A DNA stretch of 53,571 nucleotides from CAZOSF01 sp964582415 (GTDB taxonomy: Bacteria > Bacteroidota > Bacteroidia > Flavobacteriales > Flavobacteriaceae). Under the pieces are notes generated by a model, which worked only from the letters and a program-made list of their open reading frames with translations, was not told the DNA's origin and made no database searches. The translations under genes were made by a program, and so were the position numbers. The stretch covers positions 1 through 53,571 of the forward strand of contig CAZOSF010000008.1 of NCBI GenBank assembly GCA_964582415.1, in the 5' to 3' direction. Positions 41,326 through 50,157 of this stretch are shown in pieces; positions within the stretch are counted from its first letter, which is position 1, and the number at the start of each line of letters is the position of its first letter.

Positions 41326-43569
41326 CTATTTGTTTTTAATTAAGGTTGATTGTTCAAACATAGTATTAATTTGCTGCATTTCATCTCCCAACAAATGATC
41401 TTCAATAAAAACGGTCATTTTACGAAAGAGGTGTTTTCGGGTATTACCTCCGTAAATTCCGTGGTTTTTATCGGGGTAAACGGCCCATTCAAACTGTTTG
41501 TCGGCTTGAATCAAAGCTTCGGCTAGTCGCATAGTGTTTTGGACGTGCACGTTATCGTCTGCGCTCCCGTGCACGAGCAGAAAATCTCCCTGCAGCTTAT
41601 CAACATGGGTTAACGGAGAATTATCGTCATAACCTTGGGGATTTTCCTGGGGGGTTGTCATGTAGCGTTCGGTATACACAGTATCATAAAATCTCCAGCT
41701 TGTTACTGGTGCTACCGCTATGGCCATAGAAAAGGTATCGGCCCCCTGAAACAAACAATTGGAAGCCATAAACCCTCCATAACTCCATCCCCATATTCCA
41801 ATTCGTGCAGCATCGATGTAAGGCAATTTACCAAGTTTTTGTGCCACGGCAATCTGATCTTCTACTTCATATTTACCTAATTGCAATTGGGTCATCTTCT
41901 TAAAGTCACGGCCTTTCAATCCCGTACCACGACCATCTACACAAACCACAATTACTCCCTTTTGAGCCAACATCTGGTGCCAGTAGTCATTAGCACCATT
42001 CCATCGATTTTCTACACTCTGAGAACCAGGCCCGGAATATTGATACATCAGCATCGGATATGCCTTCGATGGATCAAAATTAGCTGGCTTGATCATGTAC
42101 ATGTTCAAGGATTCACCATTTACCTGGATGGTAGAGAATTCTTTGGGCGACATGGTATAGTTCTCCAACAATGCCTTCACAGCATCATTATTCTTGATGA
42201 CACGCAAAGGCTTGCCATCCAATCCATTATGAAGCGTGTACGTATATGGCGTTTGCGTGTTCGAAAACGTATTGATAAACACAGAGAAATCGGCACTGAA
42301 TTGTGCACTATTTGTTCCGCTGTCACTCGTTAGTCGTATTTTGTTGTCCCCATTTCTCAAAATGGAATAAACATCCCTGTTAATGGAACCATTTTCGGTA
42401 CTCTGATAATACAGTCGACCATTCAATGGATTGAACCCGTAAAAGTTGGTTACCTCCCAAGGTCCCTTGGTAATCTGACGCATCAATTTACCTTTCCGAT
42501 CATATAAGTAAAGATGATTCCAGCCACTTTTTTCACTCATCCAAATAAAACCATTGTCGTTTAGAAAAGTAAGATGGTCGTTGACATCCACATAGGCTGC
42601 GTCTTTCTCCTGTAAAATAAGCTTGGTCGTAGCATCGGAAGCATCCACAAATACCAAATCCAATACATTTTGATGCCTGTTAAGCAACTGTGCACTCAAA
42701 ATATTTGCATCCTGCGTCCATTTGATTCTTGGGATGTAATAGGACTGAAATTCGGAAAGATTTACGGTCTGGGTTTTCCCAGTAGACATGTCATAAAGGT
42801 GCAAACTCACTTTGGAATTTTCCTCTCCTGCTTTGGGATATTTAAAAACCTGTTGTGTAGGGTATAATTTTGAACCATACACATCCATAGAGAGTTCTGG
42901 CACCTCCGATTCATCGAAACGAAGGTAGGCCATCTTCTTTCCGTCTGAACTCCACTCATAGGCTCTTACGAAGGCAAATTCTTCTTCATATACCCAATCG
43001 GTACAGCCGTTAATCACTTTATTGATCTCCCCGTCGGTCGTGATTTGTTGGATTTGGCCCGATGCGAGATTTTTAACATAGATATTGTTATTGTACACAT
43101 AAGCGACCTGAGTCCCATCCGGACTAAAGGTGGGCTCTTGAATCTGTAAATCGACCACCAGTTCTGCTGAGGATGTCTTCCTATCGTAAACGTAGTAGAA
43201 ACCTTTGTTCGAATGACGATAGATTCCAATGAGGTTGGTACCCAACAATATTTTTGTTTCGTCGGCACTGAAAGCATAGGAGTCAATTCTATTCAAACCA
43301 GGAATTGCAGCAGCGCTTACCAAAGTCTCTACAAGACCTCCAGATTTGTACTCGTATTTATTGATTTCGGAAGTGCCGGAATAGGATTTTGATTCAATCA
43401 CAGAATAATGAGCACCATCATTCAATGGATGTAATCTCTGTAACGTTTTAGTAGAGAATTTTCCTCCCCAAATTTCTTCTAACGTAATTTCCTTTTGCTG
43501 TGCATTTATTGAAGTAGTGAGGAGCATGACTAAAAATGCCAACACAGCGGTAGAAAAAGAGTTTCTCAA
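41326..43569 (-). CDS. dipeptidyl peptidase IV (S9B)
   Basis: A periplasmic serine exopeptidase of 747 residues that releases N-terminal dipeptides, preferring Pro or Ala in second position. Signal peptide 1-23 (VMLLTTSINAQ), an eight-bladed beta-propeller with the EE motif in DWVYEEEFAF, and the hydrolase domain with GWSYGG (Ser596), GSADDNV (Asp near 671) and KNHGIYGG (His near 703). The start codon is TTG: a stop lies in frame just upstream, no ATG is present between, and the next Met would remove most of the signal peptide. Operon with the POT gene at 39832. Confidence 0.93.
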   Translation of the reverse strand: MRNSFSTAVLAFLVMLLTTSINAQQKEITLEEIWGGKFSTKTLQRLHPLNDGAHYSVIESKSYSGTSEINKYEYKSGGLVETLVSAAAIPGLNRIDSYAFSADETKILLGTNLIGIYRHSNKGFYYVYDRKTSSAELVVDLQIQEPTFSPDGTQVAYVYNNNIYVKNLASGQIQQITTDGEINKVINGCTDWVYEEEFAFVRAYEWSSDGKKMAYLRFDESEVPELSMDVYGSKLYPTQQVFKYPKAGEENSKVSLHLYDMSTGKTQTVNLSEFQSYYIPRIKWTQDANILSAQLLNRHQNVLDLVFVDASDATTKLILQEKDAAYVDVNDHLTFLNDNGFIWMSEKSGWNHLYLYDRKGKLMRQITKGPWEVTNFYGFNPLNGRLYYQSTENGSINRDVYSILRNGDNKIRLTSDSGTNSAQFSADFSVFINTFSNTQTPYTYTLHNGLDGKPLRVIKNNDAVKALLENYTMSPKEFSTIQVNGESLNMYMIKPANFDPSKAYPMLMYQYSGPGSQSVENRWNGANDYWHQMLAQKGVIVVCVDGRGTGLKGRDFKKMTQLQLGKYEVEDQIAVAQKLGKLPYIDAARIGIWGWSYGGFMASNCLFQGADTFSMAIAVAPVTSWRFYDTVYTERYMTTPQENPQGYDDNSPLTHVDKLQGDFLLVHGSADDNVHVQNTMRLAEALIQADKQFEWAVYPDKNHGIYGGNTRKHLFRKMTVFIEDHLLGDEMQQINTMFEQSTLIKNK

Positions 43570-43686
43570 ATTGTAATTTTTTTGTTAGGCTTATTTTAAA
43601 TTAAAATATCGTGAAATATACGCTTTTTACCTTAAATACCGCAATTATGAACACTCAAATGAACTCCAAAAACAAGTATAATGCTG

Positions 43687-43694
43687 TATATTTG
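43687..43694 (+). promoter_or_regulatory. -7 promoter element of the HMG-CoA reductase gene
   Basis: TATATTTG, exact TAnnTTTG, 15 bases before the ATG. The rest of the 140-base divergent region between DPP IV and this gene is AT-rich; a TATATTTC in it, read on the minus strand, is one base off consensus and may serve DPP IV. Confidence 0.5.
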
Positions 43695-43709
43695 CGACTT
43701 AAGAAGTAG

Positions 43710-45032
43710 GTGATGGAATCTAAGACTATTAGTGGCTTTTCGAAAAAATCCAAAGAAGAAAAAATCGATTGGATCATAACCCATTTTTTGGACAACAAGG
43801 AAGAATTTAAACAGATCCTCAAACAATATTGGAATACCGAGCCGCAGCTTCAAAAACTTCATGACGACTTTATTGAAAATACCCTTTCCAATTTTTATCT
43901 CCCTTTCGGCATTGCCCCAAACTTCATCATCAACAATAAGGCCTATGTGATTCCCATGGTTATTGAGGAGAGTTCGGTGGTTGCGGCAGCCAGTAATGCT
44001 GCCAAGTTCTGGATGGACCGTGGCGGTTTCCATACCGAGGTGATTTCCACATTGAAAAATGGACAGGTACATATTTCTTTTGATGGTAACAAAGAAGAAC
44101 TTTTCGCTTTTTATAATTCAATAAAGGACCTTTTATTGACAGGAATTGCCCCCCTCGAAACCAATATGAAAAAACGAGGTGGTGGATTGAAATCCTTGGA
44201 ATTAATCGATGCTACTGAAAACCTAGCGGGCTATTATCAGCTTCATGCCACCTTTGAAACCAAGGATGCAATGGGGGCCAACTTCATCAATAGTTGTTTG
44301 GAAGAAATGGCCAAGATATGGGAGGTAGCGGCAGAAAAACACCCGCTCTTTCAAAACACCGACCAATTTCCCGAAGTAATTATGAGCATTCTCTCCAATT
44401 ACGTTCCAGAATGTTTGGTGCGTGCCGAAGTTCGTTGTCCTGTGTCAAAAATGGATAATAACGGAATGGATGGGCTTACTTTTTCGGAAAACTTTGTAAA
44501 AGCCGTAACCATGGCAGCGGTAGAACCCCGCCGTGCTGTAACTCACAATAAAGGGATCATGAATGGTGTGGACGCTGTGGTTCTGGCTACTGGCAATGAC
44601 TTTCGGGCAATAGAGGCAGGAGTTCATGCGTACGCGGCTCGTAATGGCAAATATAGCAGCCTTACGAAGGCAGAAATTAAGGGGGATGTGTTCCACTTTT
44701 CAATCGAACTACCATTGGCATTGGGCACCATTGGCGGATTAACCTCACTTCACCCGTTGGTGAAAGTAGCCTTAGCCCTCCTTCAACATCCATCGGCCGA
44801 AGAATTAATGGAAATTATTGCCGTAGCTGGATTGGCACAAAATTTTGCTGCCATTCGTTCATTGACAACCACAGGAATTCAAAAGGGACACATGAAAATG
44901 CACCTTATGAATATTCTGAACCAACTGGAGGCGACCGAAAATGAAAAGGAAATGGCAATAAAGCATTTTAAAAAGGAACGCATCTCACATAATGCGGTAT
45001 CACAATTCATCAAAAATCTACGATTCAAATGA
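43710..45032 (+). CDS. mvaA: hydroxymethylglutaryl-CoA reductase, class II
   Basis: It catalyses the four-electron reduction of HMG-CoA to mevalonate, the committed step of the mevalonate route to isoprenoids. 440 residues, class II length with no membrane domain. Motifs: PMVIEESSVVAAAS (catalytic Glu near 85), DAMGAN (185-190), LATGNDFRAIEAGVHAYA (catalytic Asp and dinucleotide site) and GIQKGHMKMHL (His). Flavobacteria use the mevalonate pathway, so a biosynthetic role is expected. The next gene, a GHMP kinase, overlaps by 4 bases. Confidence 0.95.
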   Translation: MMESKTISGFSKKSKEEKIDWIITHFLDNKEEFKQILKQYWNTEPQLQKLHDDFIENTLSNFYLPFGIAPNFIINNKAYVIPMVIEESSVVAAASNAAKFWMDRGGFHTEVISTLKNGQVHISFDGNKEELFAFYNSIKDLLLTGIAPLETNMKKRGGGLKSLELIDATENLAGYYQLHATFETKDAMGANFINSCLEEMAKIWEVAAEKHPLFQNTDQFPEVIMSILSNYVPECLVRAEVRCPVSKMDNNGMDGLTFSENFVKAVTMAAVEPRRAVTHNKGIMNGVDAVVLATGNDFRAIEAGVHAYAARNGKYSSLTKAEIKGDVFHFSIELPLALGTIGGLTSLHPLVKVALALLQHPSAEELMEIIAVAGLAQNFAAIRSLTTTGIQKGHMKMHLMNILNQLEATENEKEMAIKHFKKERISHNAVSQFIKNLRFK

Positions 45033-45931
45033 AAACCTATTATGGACATGGGAAATTATTGATTTCCGGAGAATATTTTCTCATGGATGGCGCTTGGGGT
45101 TTCGCGCTACCTACCCGTTTTGGACAACGAATGGAGGTAAAAGAAATAGATGCGCCATATCTATTGTGGACAAGTCATGCCGAAGACGGATCGGTATGGT
45201 TCCAACATGATTTCAACCTGAAGCACGGCAAAGTGAGCACTCATGGCAAAGATGAAACAACGCATCAATTATTGAAATTTTTACATGAGGCCCACGCTCT
45301 AAACCCAGAGTTTCTGAAAAAAGCAAATGGCTTTCAGGTAAATACTTACCTTGAATTTCCATCAGAATGGGGCTTGGGAAGCTCCTCCACCATAATTTAT
45401 CTGTTGTCACAATGGGCGGAAGTAAACCCTTATCAACTATTAAAGGCTACATTTGAAGGAAGCGGTTATGATATTGCAATTGCAGAACGCGGAAAACCAT
45501 TACTGTATCGATGGAAAAGTGAGGAACCTGAAATACAGGAACTCGCCCTTGAATGGGATTTTACAGATTATCTTTATTTCCTTCATTTGAATCAGAAAAC
45601 GGATAGCCGATTGGAAATTGAAAAGTATTCTCATAAATTGATTTCCTACGAAGATGATCTACGTATCAATCTAATTTCAAAAGAATTACCTCGAGTAAAA
45701 TCCTTAGATCGATTTGTCAAATTACTGGAAGAACACGAGAAAATCGTCTCTAGAACCTTGGAAATTCCAACGCAAAAGGAACGTTTATTTCCGGATTTCA
45801 AAGGCAGTATTAAAAGTCTTGGAGCCTGGGGAGGCGATTTTGTTTTGGCAATTTCCGAACAAAACCCTGAAGCTTATTTTGAAGAACGAGGGTATGCGAC
45901 GCTCATACCTTTTAAAGAGATGATCAAATAA
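45029..45931 (+). CDS. GYDIA-family GHMP kinase
   Basis: A small-molecule kinase of 300 residues in the galactokinase/homoserine/mevalonate/phosphomevalonate superfamily. It starts GHGKLLISGEYF, has the phosphate-binding loop WGLGSSST (near 115-122), and carries the defining motif GSGYDIAIA (near 144-152). Translational coupling with HMG-CoA reductase makes mevalonate or phosphomevalonate the likely substrate. The third GHMP motif (GAWGGDF near 267) is present in a variant form. Exact substrate not established by sequence. Confidence 0.88.
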   Translation: MKTYYGHGKLLISGEYFLMDGAWGFALPTRFGQRMEVKEIDAPYLLWTSHAEDGSVWFQHDFNLKHGKVSTHGKDETTHQLLKFLHEAHALNPEFLKKANGFQVNTYLEFPSEWGLGSSSTIIYLLSQWAEVNPYQLLKATFEGSGYDIAIAERGKPLLYRWKSEEPEIQELALEWDFTDYLYFLHLNQKTDSRLEIEKYSHKLISYEDDLRINLISKELPRVKSLDRFVKLLEEHEKIVSRTLEIPTQKERLFPDFKGSIKSLGAWGGDFVLAISEQNPEAYFEERGYATLIPFKEMIK

Positions 45932-45957
45932 AAAGGGCCCGAATCGGGCCCTTTTTA
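45930..45957. terminator. bidirectional intrinsic terminator
   Basis: AAAAGGGCCCGA and TCGGGCCCTTTT with a minimal loop: a symmetric stem bordered by A and T runs, serving both the GHMP kinase (plus) and the PPIase gene (minus). Confidence 0.92.
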
Positions 45958-45977
45958 TTTTTGATTCTTTCTATTTC

Positions 45978-48047
45978 TTAGTAGAAATCGGCTCTGTTAT
46001 CTTCGATATCGGCAGCATTTTTCAGAGCATCAAACACCGACTTACTTAGAGTGTTTGCTGCGCTACTGCTCATTTGGTTAGCATAAGGCGCATAGTTTTC
46101 AAGATCCGGTGCCTTGGTAACAGCCAATACCCGCACAACGAATACCCCTGTTTCTCCATCAATTAGCTCCGTGGTTTGTCCTTCACCAACACCGAATGCC
46201 CTACCCACAACAACAGGCTCTGTTCCTGCACCTGCGATGGTTGGATTAGAACGTGTTAAAGCACTTGCGGTTTTTACGGTAACATTCTGACTGCTGGCTA
46301 TCTCTTGGAGGGTAGCACCACTAATGCCCTCTCTGATCTTTTTCGCTTTCTTTTGTTTTCTTAAGATAGGCGTTACCGTTGCTGAAGCTTCAGAGACACT
46401 CATCAATGCTTTTGTGTCGCTTTTTCTAGTAAGACGAGCAACAACATAACTATCGTTGATATTGAATCGTTTTACGTCTCCTACGCTTGTTTCATCTTGA
46501 AATGCCCAATTAATAATCGTTCTGTTATTTCCAATTCCAGGAATTGTAGCATCCAATTTTCCGATTCTATTTACTGGTTTAGGCGTTAAACCTTTATCCT
46601 CCGCTGCTTTCGCAAAATCATTATCTCTAGCCGCTTCCTCAAATTTTGCCGATTCAGAAAAAACCATCGACAAAGTGCTTTCGGAAGGTTCAATTTCTTT
46701 GGTCACTGTAGCGATTTTGTACGCTGGGTGAATTCCTTTTTGTCCTTCCACTTCAATAATATGGAAACCGAACTGAGTCTCAACTACACCAAGATCACCC
46801 ACTTTTCCTTCGAAACAGAAGTCACGGAATGGCGCTACCATGGTATTATAACCAAAGTAATCATAGTGCCCTCCTTTTTCAACACTTCCAGTATCGGTGG
46901 AATATTTTTCAACGAAAGTAGCAAACTTTGATTTGTCTGCCTTCAATACCGTCAATAGACTATCCGCAAAGCTACGGGCTTGAGCCGTACTCCTGGTAAT
47001 ACTATCTACTGGACTAAGACCTGGGCGAATCAAAATGTGACGCGCTTCCACAGAATCTGGCATTTGAATACTCGCTGTAACTTTAGAAATTTTAAAAGTC
47101 TCGCCATCTTTGTAAGGCCCAAACACTTTTCCTTGAGGAAGGGTCAATAGGGTATCCTTCAAAACTTCAGGGAAATCTTCCGCCGCCAACCAACGATCGT
47201 TGTTAGCAACATCTGAGTTATCCGTAATAAAGAGTTCCACATCCTCTGCATTCTCGAAAGGAGTAACAAGTCCTTCCATTTCAGCACGTGCATTATCGAT
47301 GTCTTCTATTGAAGGTGATTCTTCAAAACTAACGTATTCGATGTCGACCATAGGATCTACTTCAAATTCGTCGGCATGTTCACGGATGTATTTTTCGATC
47401 TCGGCATCAGTTACTGGAACATCTTCGTCTGCAATCTTGCTATAAGGAACTTGCACATATTCAATGTTCACCTTATCATTTTCGAAACGATATTGTTGTT
47501 CCCCTTCGGCAAGGGTGGTAATCATACCACTACGAACCAAATTCACATATTTTTGTTGGATCAGGCCTTCACGCAATCCCTCGATGAAGTTGTTCCATTC
47601 TTGTTTTAGAGCTGGATTCCCTTTAATACTAGCCACATACTCCACCACTTTTGCTTCACTGTAGAAGCCGTTCTCGTCCTGGAAAGTAGGATTGTTGGAA
47701 AGTGTTAATCGCAATTGATCATTGATTTCTTCTTCTCCAACAGAAAGACCTAATTTTTCGGCTTGTTGCTTGTATAGAATAGTGCGAAGCTCACGATCCC
47801 AAACCTGATTCATCGCTAATGATTGAGAAGCACTTGGGCCCAAACTACGCTGGTAGTTCTCAACTTGGGTCATAAAATCTTCTCGGGTGATTTCTTCTCC
47901 ATTGATGGCGGCTACAACATTTTGCACATCACCCCCTCCACTTGTTTTCTTGTTGATTAGTCCGTCCAACACAAAGGCAAAAAGTGCCAGTGCGATAATC
48001 AGAATGAGGAAAAAGCCTCTCTTTCGAATACTATTTAAAACTGCCAT
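45978..48047 (-). CDS. SurA/PpiD-like periplasmic peptidyl-prolyl isomerase
   Basis: A 689-residue membrane-anchored chaperone. An N-terminal helix (about 11-30: GFFLILIIALALFAFVLDGL), a SurA_N-like helical region (about 40-200), and a parvulin domain (about 330-440: ARHILIRPGL, KGGHYDYFGYNTMVAPF, VETQFGFHIIEV), followed by a second, degenerate parvulin-like region and a helical tail. The layout matches PpiD and helps exported proteins fold before they reach the outer membrane. Last gene of the coaX-to-PPIase run, about 90 bases from its neighbour. Confidence 0.92.
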   Translation of the reverse strand: MAVLNSIRKRGFFLILIIALALFAFVLDGLINKKTSGGGDVQNVVAAINGEEITREDFMTQVENYQRSLGPSASQSLAMNQVWDRELRTILYKQQAEKLGLSVGEEEINDQLRLTLSNNPTFQDENGFYSEAKVVEYVASIKGNPALKQEWNNFIEGLREGLIQQKYVNLVRSGMITTLAEGEQQYRFENDKVNIEYVQVPYSKIADEDVPVTDAEIEKYIREHADEFEVDPMVDIEYVSFEESPSIEDIDNARAEMEGLVTPFENAEDVELFITDNSDVANNDRWLAAEDFPEVLKDTLLTLPQGKVFGPYKDGETFKISKVTASIQMPDSVEARHILIRPGLSPVDSITRSTAQARSFADSLLTVLKADKSKFATFVEKYSTDTGSVEKGGHYDYFGYNTMVAPFRDFCFEGKVGDLGVVETQFGFHIIEVEGQKGIHPAYKIATVTKEIEPSESTLSMVFSESAKFEEAARDNDFAKAAEDKGLTPKPVNRIGKLDATIPGIGNNRTIINWAFQDETSVGDVKRFNINDSYVVARLTRKSDTKALMSVSEASATVTPILRKQKKAKKIREGISGATLQEIASSQNVTVKTASALTRSNPTIAGAGTEPVVVGRAFGVGEGQTTELIDGETGVFVVRVLAVTKAPDLENYAPYANQMSSSAANTLSKSVFDALKNAADIEDNRADFY

Positions 48048-48134
48048 GGTTTCGTTAAATTAATAGGGGGCGAAAATACCATTTTCAATCGATTTATAAA
48101 ATACAAAAGGGAAAAAAATACGCAGCAGAAAAAA

Positions 48135-49388
48135 TCAGTCTTCCTCAGTTCTACTGAGTTCCACCAATTCTATTTTTGTATTGGAAACTTCCAAAATTGT
48201 AAATGAGAAGCCGTCGATTTCTACAGTTTCATTCTTTTCTGGAATTTCCTCGGTAAAATTCACGATCAAACCACCCAATGTTTCGTAGTGTTCCCCTTCA
48301 GGAAGATCCAATTTATAGGCTTCGTTTAGATAATCTACCTCCAATCGTGCTGAAAAACGATAGCGATTCCCTCCCAAGGCTTCTTCTATCATTTCTACAC
48401 TATCATGTTCATCTTCAATCTCTCCAAAAAGTTCTTCGATGATATCTTCAACAGTTATAATCCCGGAAGTTCCACCATACTCATCGATAACCACAGCCAT
48501 ACTCTTCCGTTTTCGCGTTAAGATATTCAACACATCCTTGGCGAGCATAGTTTCAGGTACGAATATCACAGGCATCAATACCTTTTTCAAATTGGGTGGT
48601 CTTTTAAATAACTCAAACGAGTGCACGTAGCCCAAGATATTGTCGAGATTTTCTTTGAAGACCAATATTTTTGAAAGCCCAGTTTCACTGAACAATTTGC
48701 TCAATTCTTTAGGAGTTGTATCTATTTCCACACCCACAATCTCTGTTCTAGGAATCATGACCTCCCTAGCTTTCACCTCTGAAAACTGCAATGCATTCTG
48801 AAAAATTTGAATCTCGCTATCGATACCATCTTTCTCTTCCAAACTTTCCATTTGCTCGTTGATATAGTCCCCCAACTCCACTTTGCTGAAAGAAAGCTGA
48901 ACGGCATCTCCTTGGGTTCGGAAAAAGACTTTTAATACCAAATCTGAAATCCAAATGACAAATTCTGAAATAAAGGAAAATATCAAATAGAAAATGTAAG
49001 CAGGGACTGCAAATACTTTCAATAATTGATTTGCATAAATTTGAAAAAATACCTTTGGCAGAAATTCGGCGGTCAAGAGTATCACTAATGTAGAGATCAG
49101 GGTATGCACCAATATTTCCGAAAACCCCTCCAGCGGTAACCATTGGACCAGAACACGTCCCATAAAAAATCCATACACCACTAAGGCGATATTATTTCCC
49201 ACCAACATTGTAGCAATGAATTTTGAAGGCCGTCGAGTAATTCGATCTAAAACCTTGGCCAAAAAATTCTTTTGTTTCTTTTCAATCTCGATATGGATTT
49301 TGTTGGCAGACACATAAGCAATTTCCATTCCCGAGAAGAAGGCAGAAAGAATCAGGGAAGAGATAATAATCGGGATTTGAACTTCCAT
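48135..49388 (-). CDS. CNNM/CBS hemolysin-family membrane protein
   Basis: A 417-residue protein of the HlyC/CorC (TlyC/UPF0053) family. The N-terminal CNNM domain (to about 175) has four hydrophobic segments with FSGMEIAYVSANK; then two CBS domains (about 195-320: REVMIPRTEIVGV, GYVHSFELF, VVIDEYGGTSGIITVEDIIEELFGEI in parts) and a C-terminal CorC/HlyC domain (about 340-412). Relatives act in magnesium or cobalt export; in gliding Flavobacteria GldE has this architecture, so a motility role is possible. It starts one base after the preceding small gene. Confidence 0.9.
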   Translation of the reverse strand: MEVQIPIIISSLILSAFFSGMEIAYVSANKIHIEIEKKQKNFLAKVLDRITRRPSKFIATMLVGNNIALVVYGFFMGRVLVQWLPLEGFSEILVHTLISTLVILLTAEFLPKVFFQIYANQLLKVFAVPAYIFYLIFSFISEFVIWISDLVLKVFFRTQGDAVQLSFSKVELGDYINEQMESLEEKDGIDSEIQIFQNALQFSEVKAREVMIPRTEIVGVEIDTTPKELSKLFSETGLSKILVFKENLDNILGYVHSFELFKRPPNLKKVLMPVIFVPETMLAKDVLNILTRKRKSMAVVIDEYGGTSGIITVEDIIEELFGEIEDEHDSVEMIEEALGGNRYRFSARLEVDYLNEAYKLDLPEGEHYETLGGLIVNFTEEIPEKNETVEIDGFSFTILEVSNTKIELVELSRTEED

Positions 49389-49589
49389 CTAGCTGTCTTT
49401 GTTTCGCTTTTCAAGGTTTTTGCGGAACCTTCTTTTAAAGAAAAACATAAAAATAGCGACAATCCCGAAGAAAACAAAGATATAGGCCCGCTCACGATTG
49501 TTCTCCCAATTGGTGATTACCAGGTATATTGAGAACAATGCCATAAATATATAAGCATATTCAAAAAGTCGGTATATTTTATTTCCCAT
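49389..49589 (-). CDS. 66-residue two-helix membrane protein
   Basis: A short gene read MGNKIYRLFEYAYIFMALF at its start and ending in a very basic tail FKRRFRKNLEKRNKDS. Two hydrophobic segments (about 10-25 and 36-50) flank NWENNRERAY. Its start overlaps the lptC stop by 11 bases and its stop is adjacent to the start of the CNNM/CBS gene, so it is an integral part of the operon. The open frame continues upstream to 49859 but that part is antisense-quality sequence inside lptC. Function unknown. Confidence 0.82.
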   Translation of the reverse strand: MGNKIYRLFEYAYIFMALFSIYLVITNWENNRERAYIFVFFGIVAIFMFFFKRRFRKNLEKRNKDS

Positions 49590-50157
49590 CTGTGGTATCG
49601 TTTTGAGATTGGTCGATAAGTTGCACCCCATCATTGTTTCGAGACAAAAATAGGGTAAAATCTTCATTTGCATCAAATCGGGCCCCATCATTATAGGAAC
49701 CATCCTTGAAGGTAATTCGATAGGGCTCATTGGTAAATACCCATTTGTGCTGCTGGTCCCAATACAGCTGCTGTGCCCTAAGAACATTTCCATCGGCCGT
49801 AGTAAGGGCGACGTTCTTTCGCAGATCAACAAGTCCCGTTTTATCGAAGCGGATTGCATAGTCTGATTTGATCACACTCTTTCCGCTTTTATCAAAGAAA
49901 TGAACTTCCACCCCTTTTGGGAATTCTTGGTAAGAAAAATCAAAATTGGAATAATCCAACAATTCGGGAGCCATTAAGTTGGTTACGACTTTTCCGGAAT
50001 CGGTATAAAATAGATTGACGTTTTTTCCTTCCGCCACGGGGGCCCCTTCCTGCAAATTCAATCGTTGTACATTCTGGTAATTCCCTTCACACGCAAAAAA
50101 CGTGATGGCCACCGTAATGACCACCACGCTTTTGATACTTTGTACTATGATTTTCAT
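49579..50157 (-). CDS. lptC: LptC, LPS export periplasmic protein
   Basis: A 192-residue protein of the LPS transport bridge between the inner-membrane LptBFG complex and LptA. In this phylum it often has a lipoprotein-like start, here FFACEGN (Cys23). The beta-jellyroll signature reads as LFYTDSGKVVTNLMAPEL, FFDKSGKSVIKSDYAIR, LRKNVALTTADGNVLRAQQLYWD in separate stretches. It follows the TPR gene without a gap and overlaps the 66-residue gene by 11 bases. Confidence 0.92.
   Translation of the reverse strand: MKIIVQSIKSVVVITVAITFFACEGNYQNVQRLNLQEGAPVAEGKNVNLFYTDSGKVVTNLMAPELLDYSNFDFSYQEFPKGVEVHFFDKSGKSVIKSDYAIRFDKTGLVDLRKNVALTTADGNVLRAQQLYWDQQHKWVFTNEPYRITFKDGSYNDGARFDANEDFTLFLSRNNDGVQLIDQSQNDTTDGK

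Noticed and set aside
43632..44072. Minus-strand frame inside the HMG-CoA reductase gene
   Set aside because: Antisense to a well-supported enzyme, with no motif or signal of its own.
49590..49859. Upstream extension of the 66-residue membrane protein
   Set aside because: It lies wholly inside lptC on the same strand in another frame; the start at 49589 is tighter and gives a sensible membrane protein.
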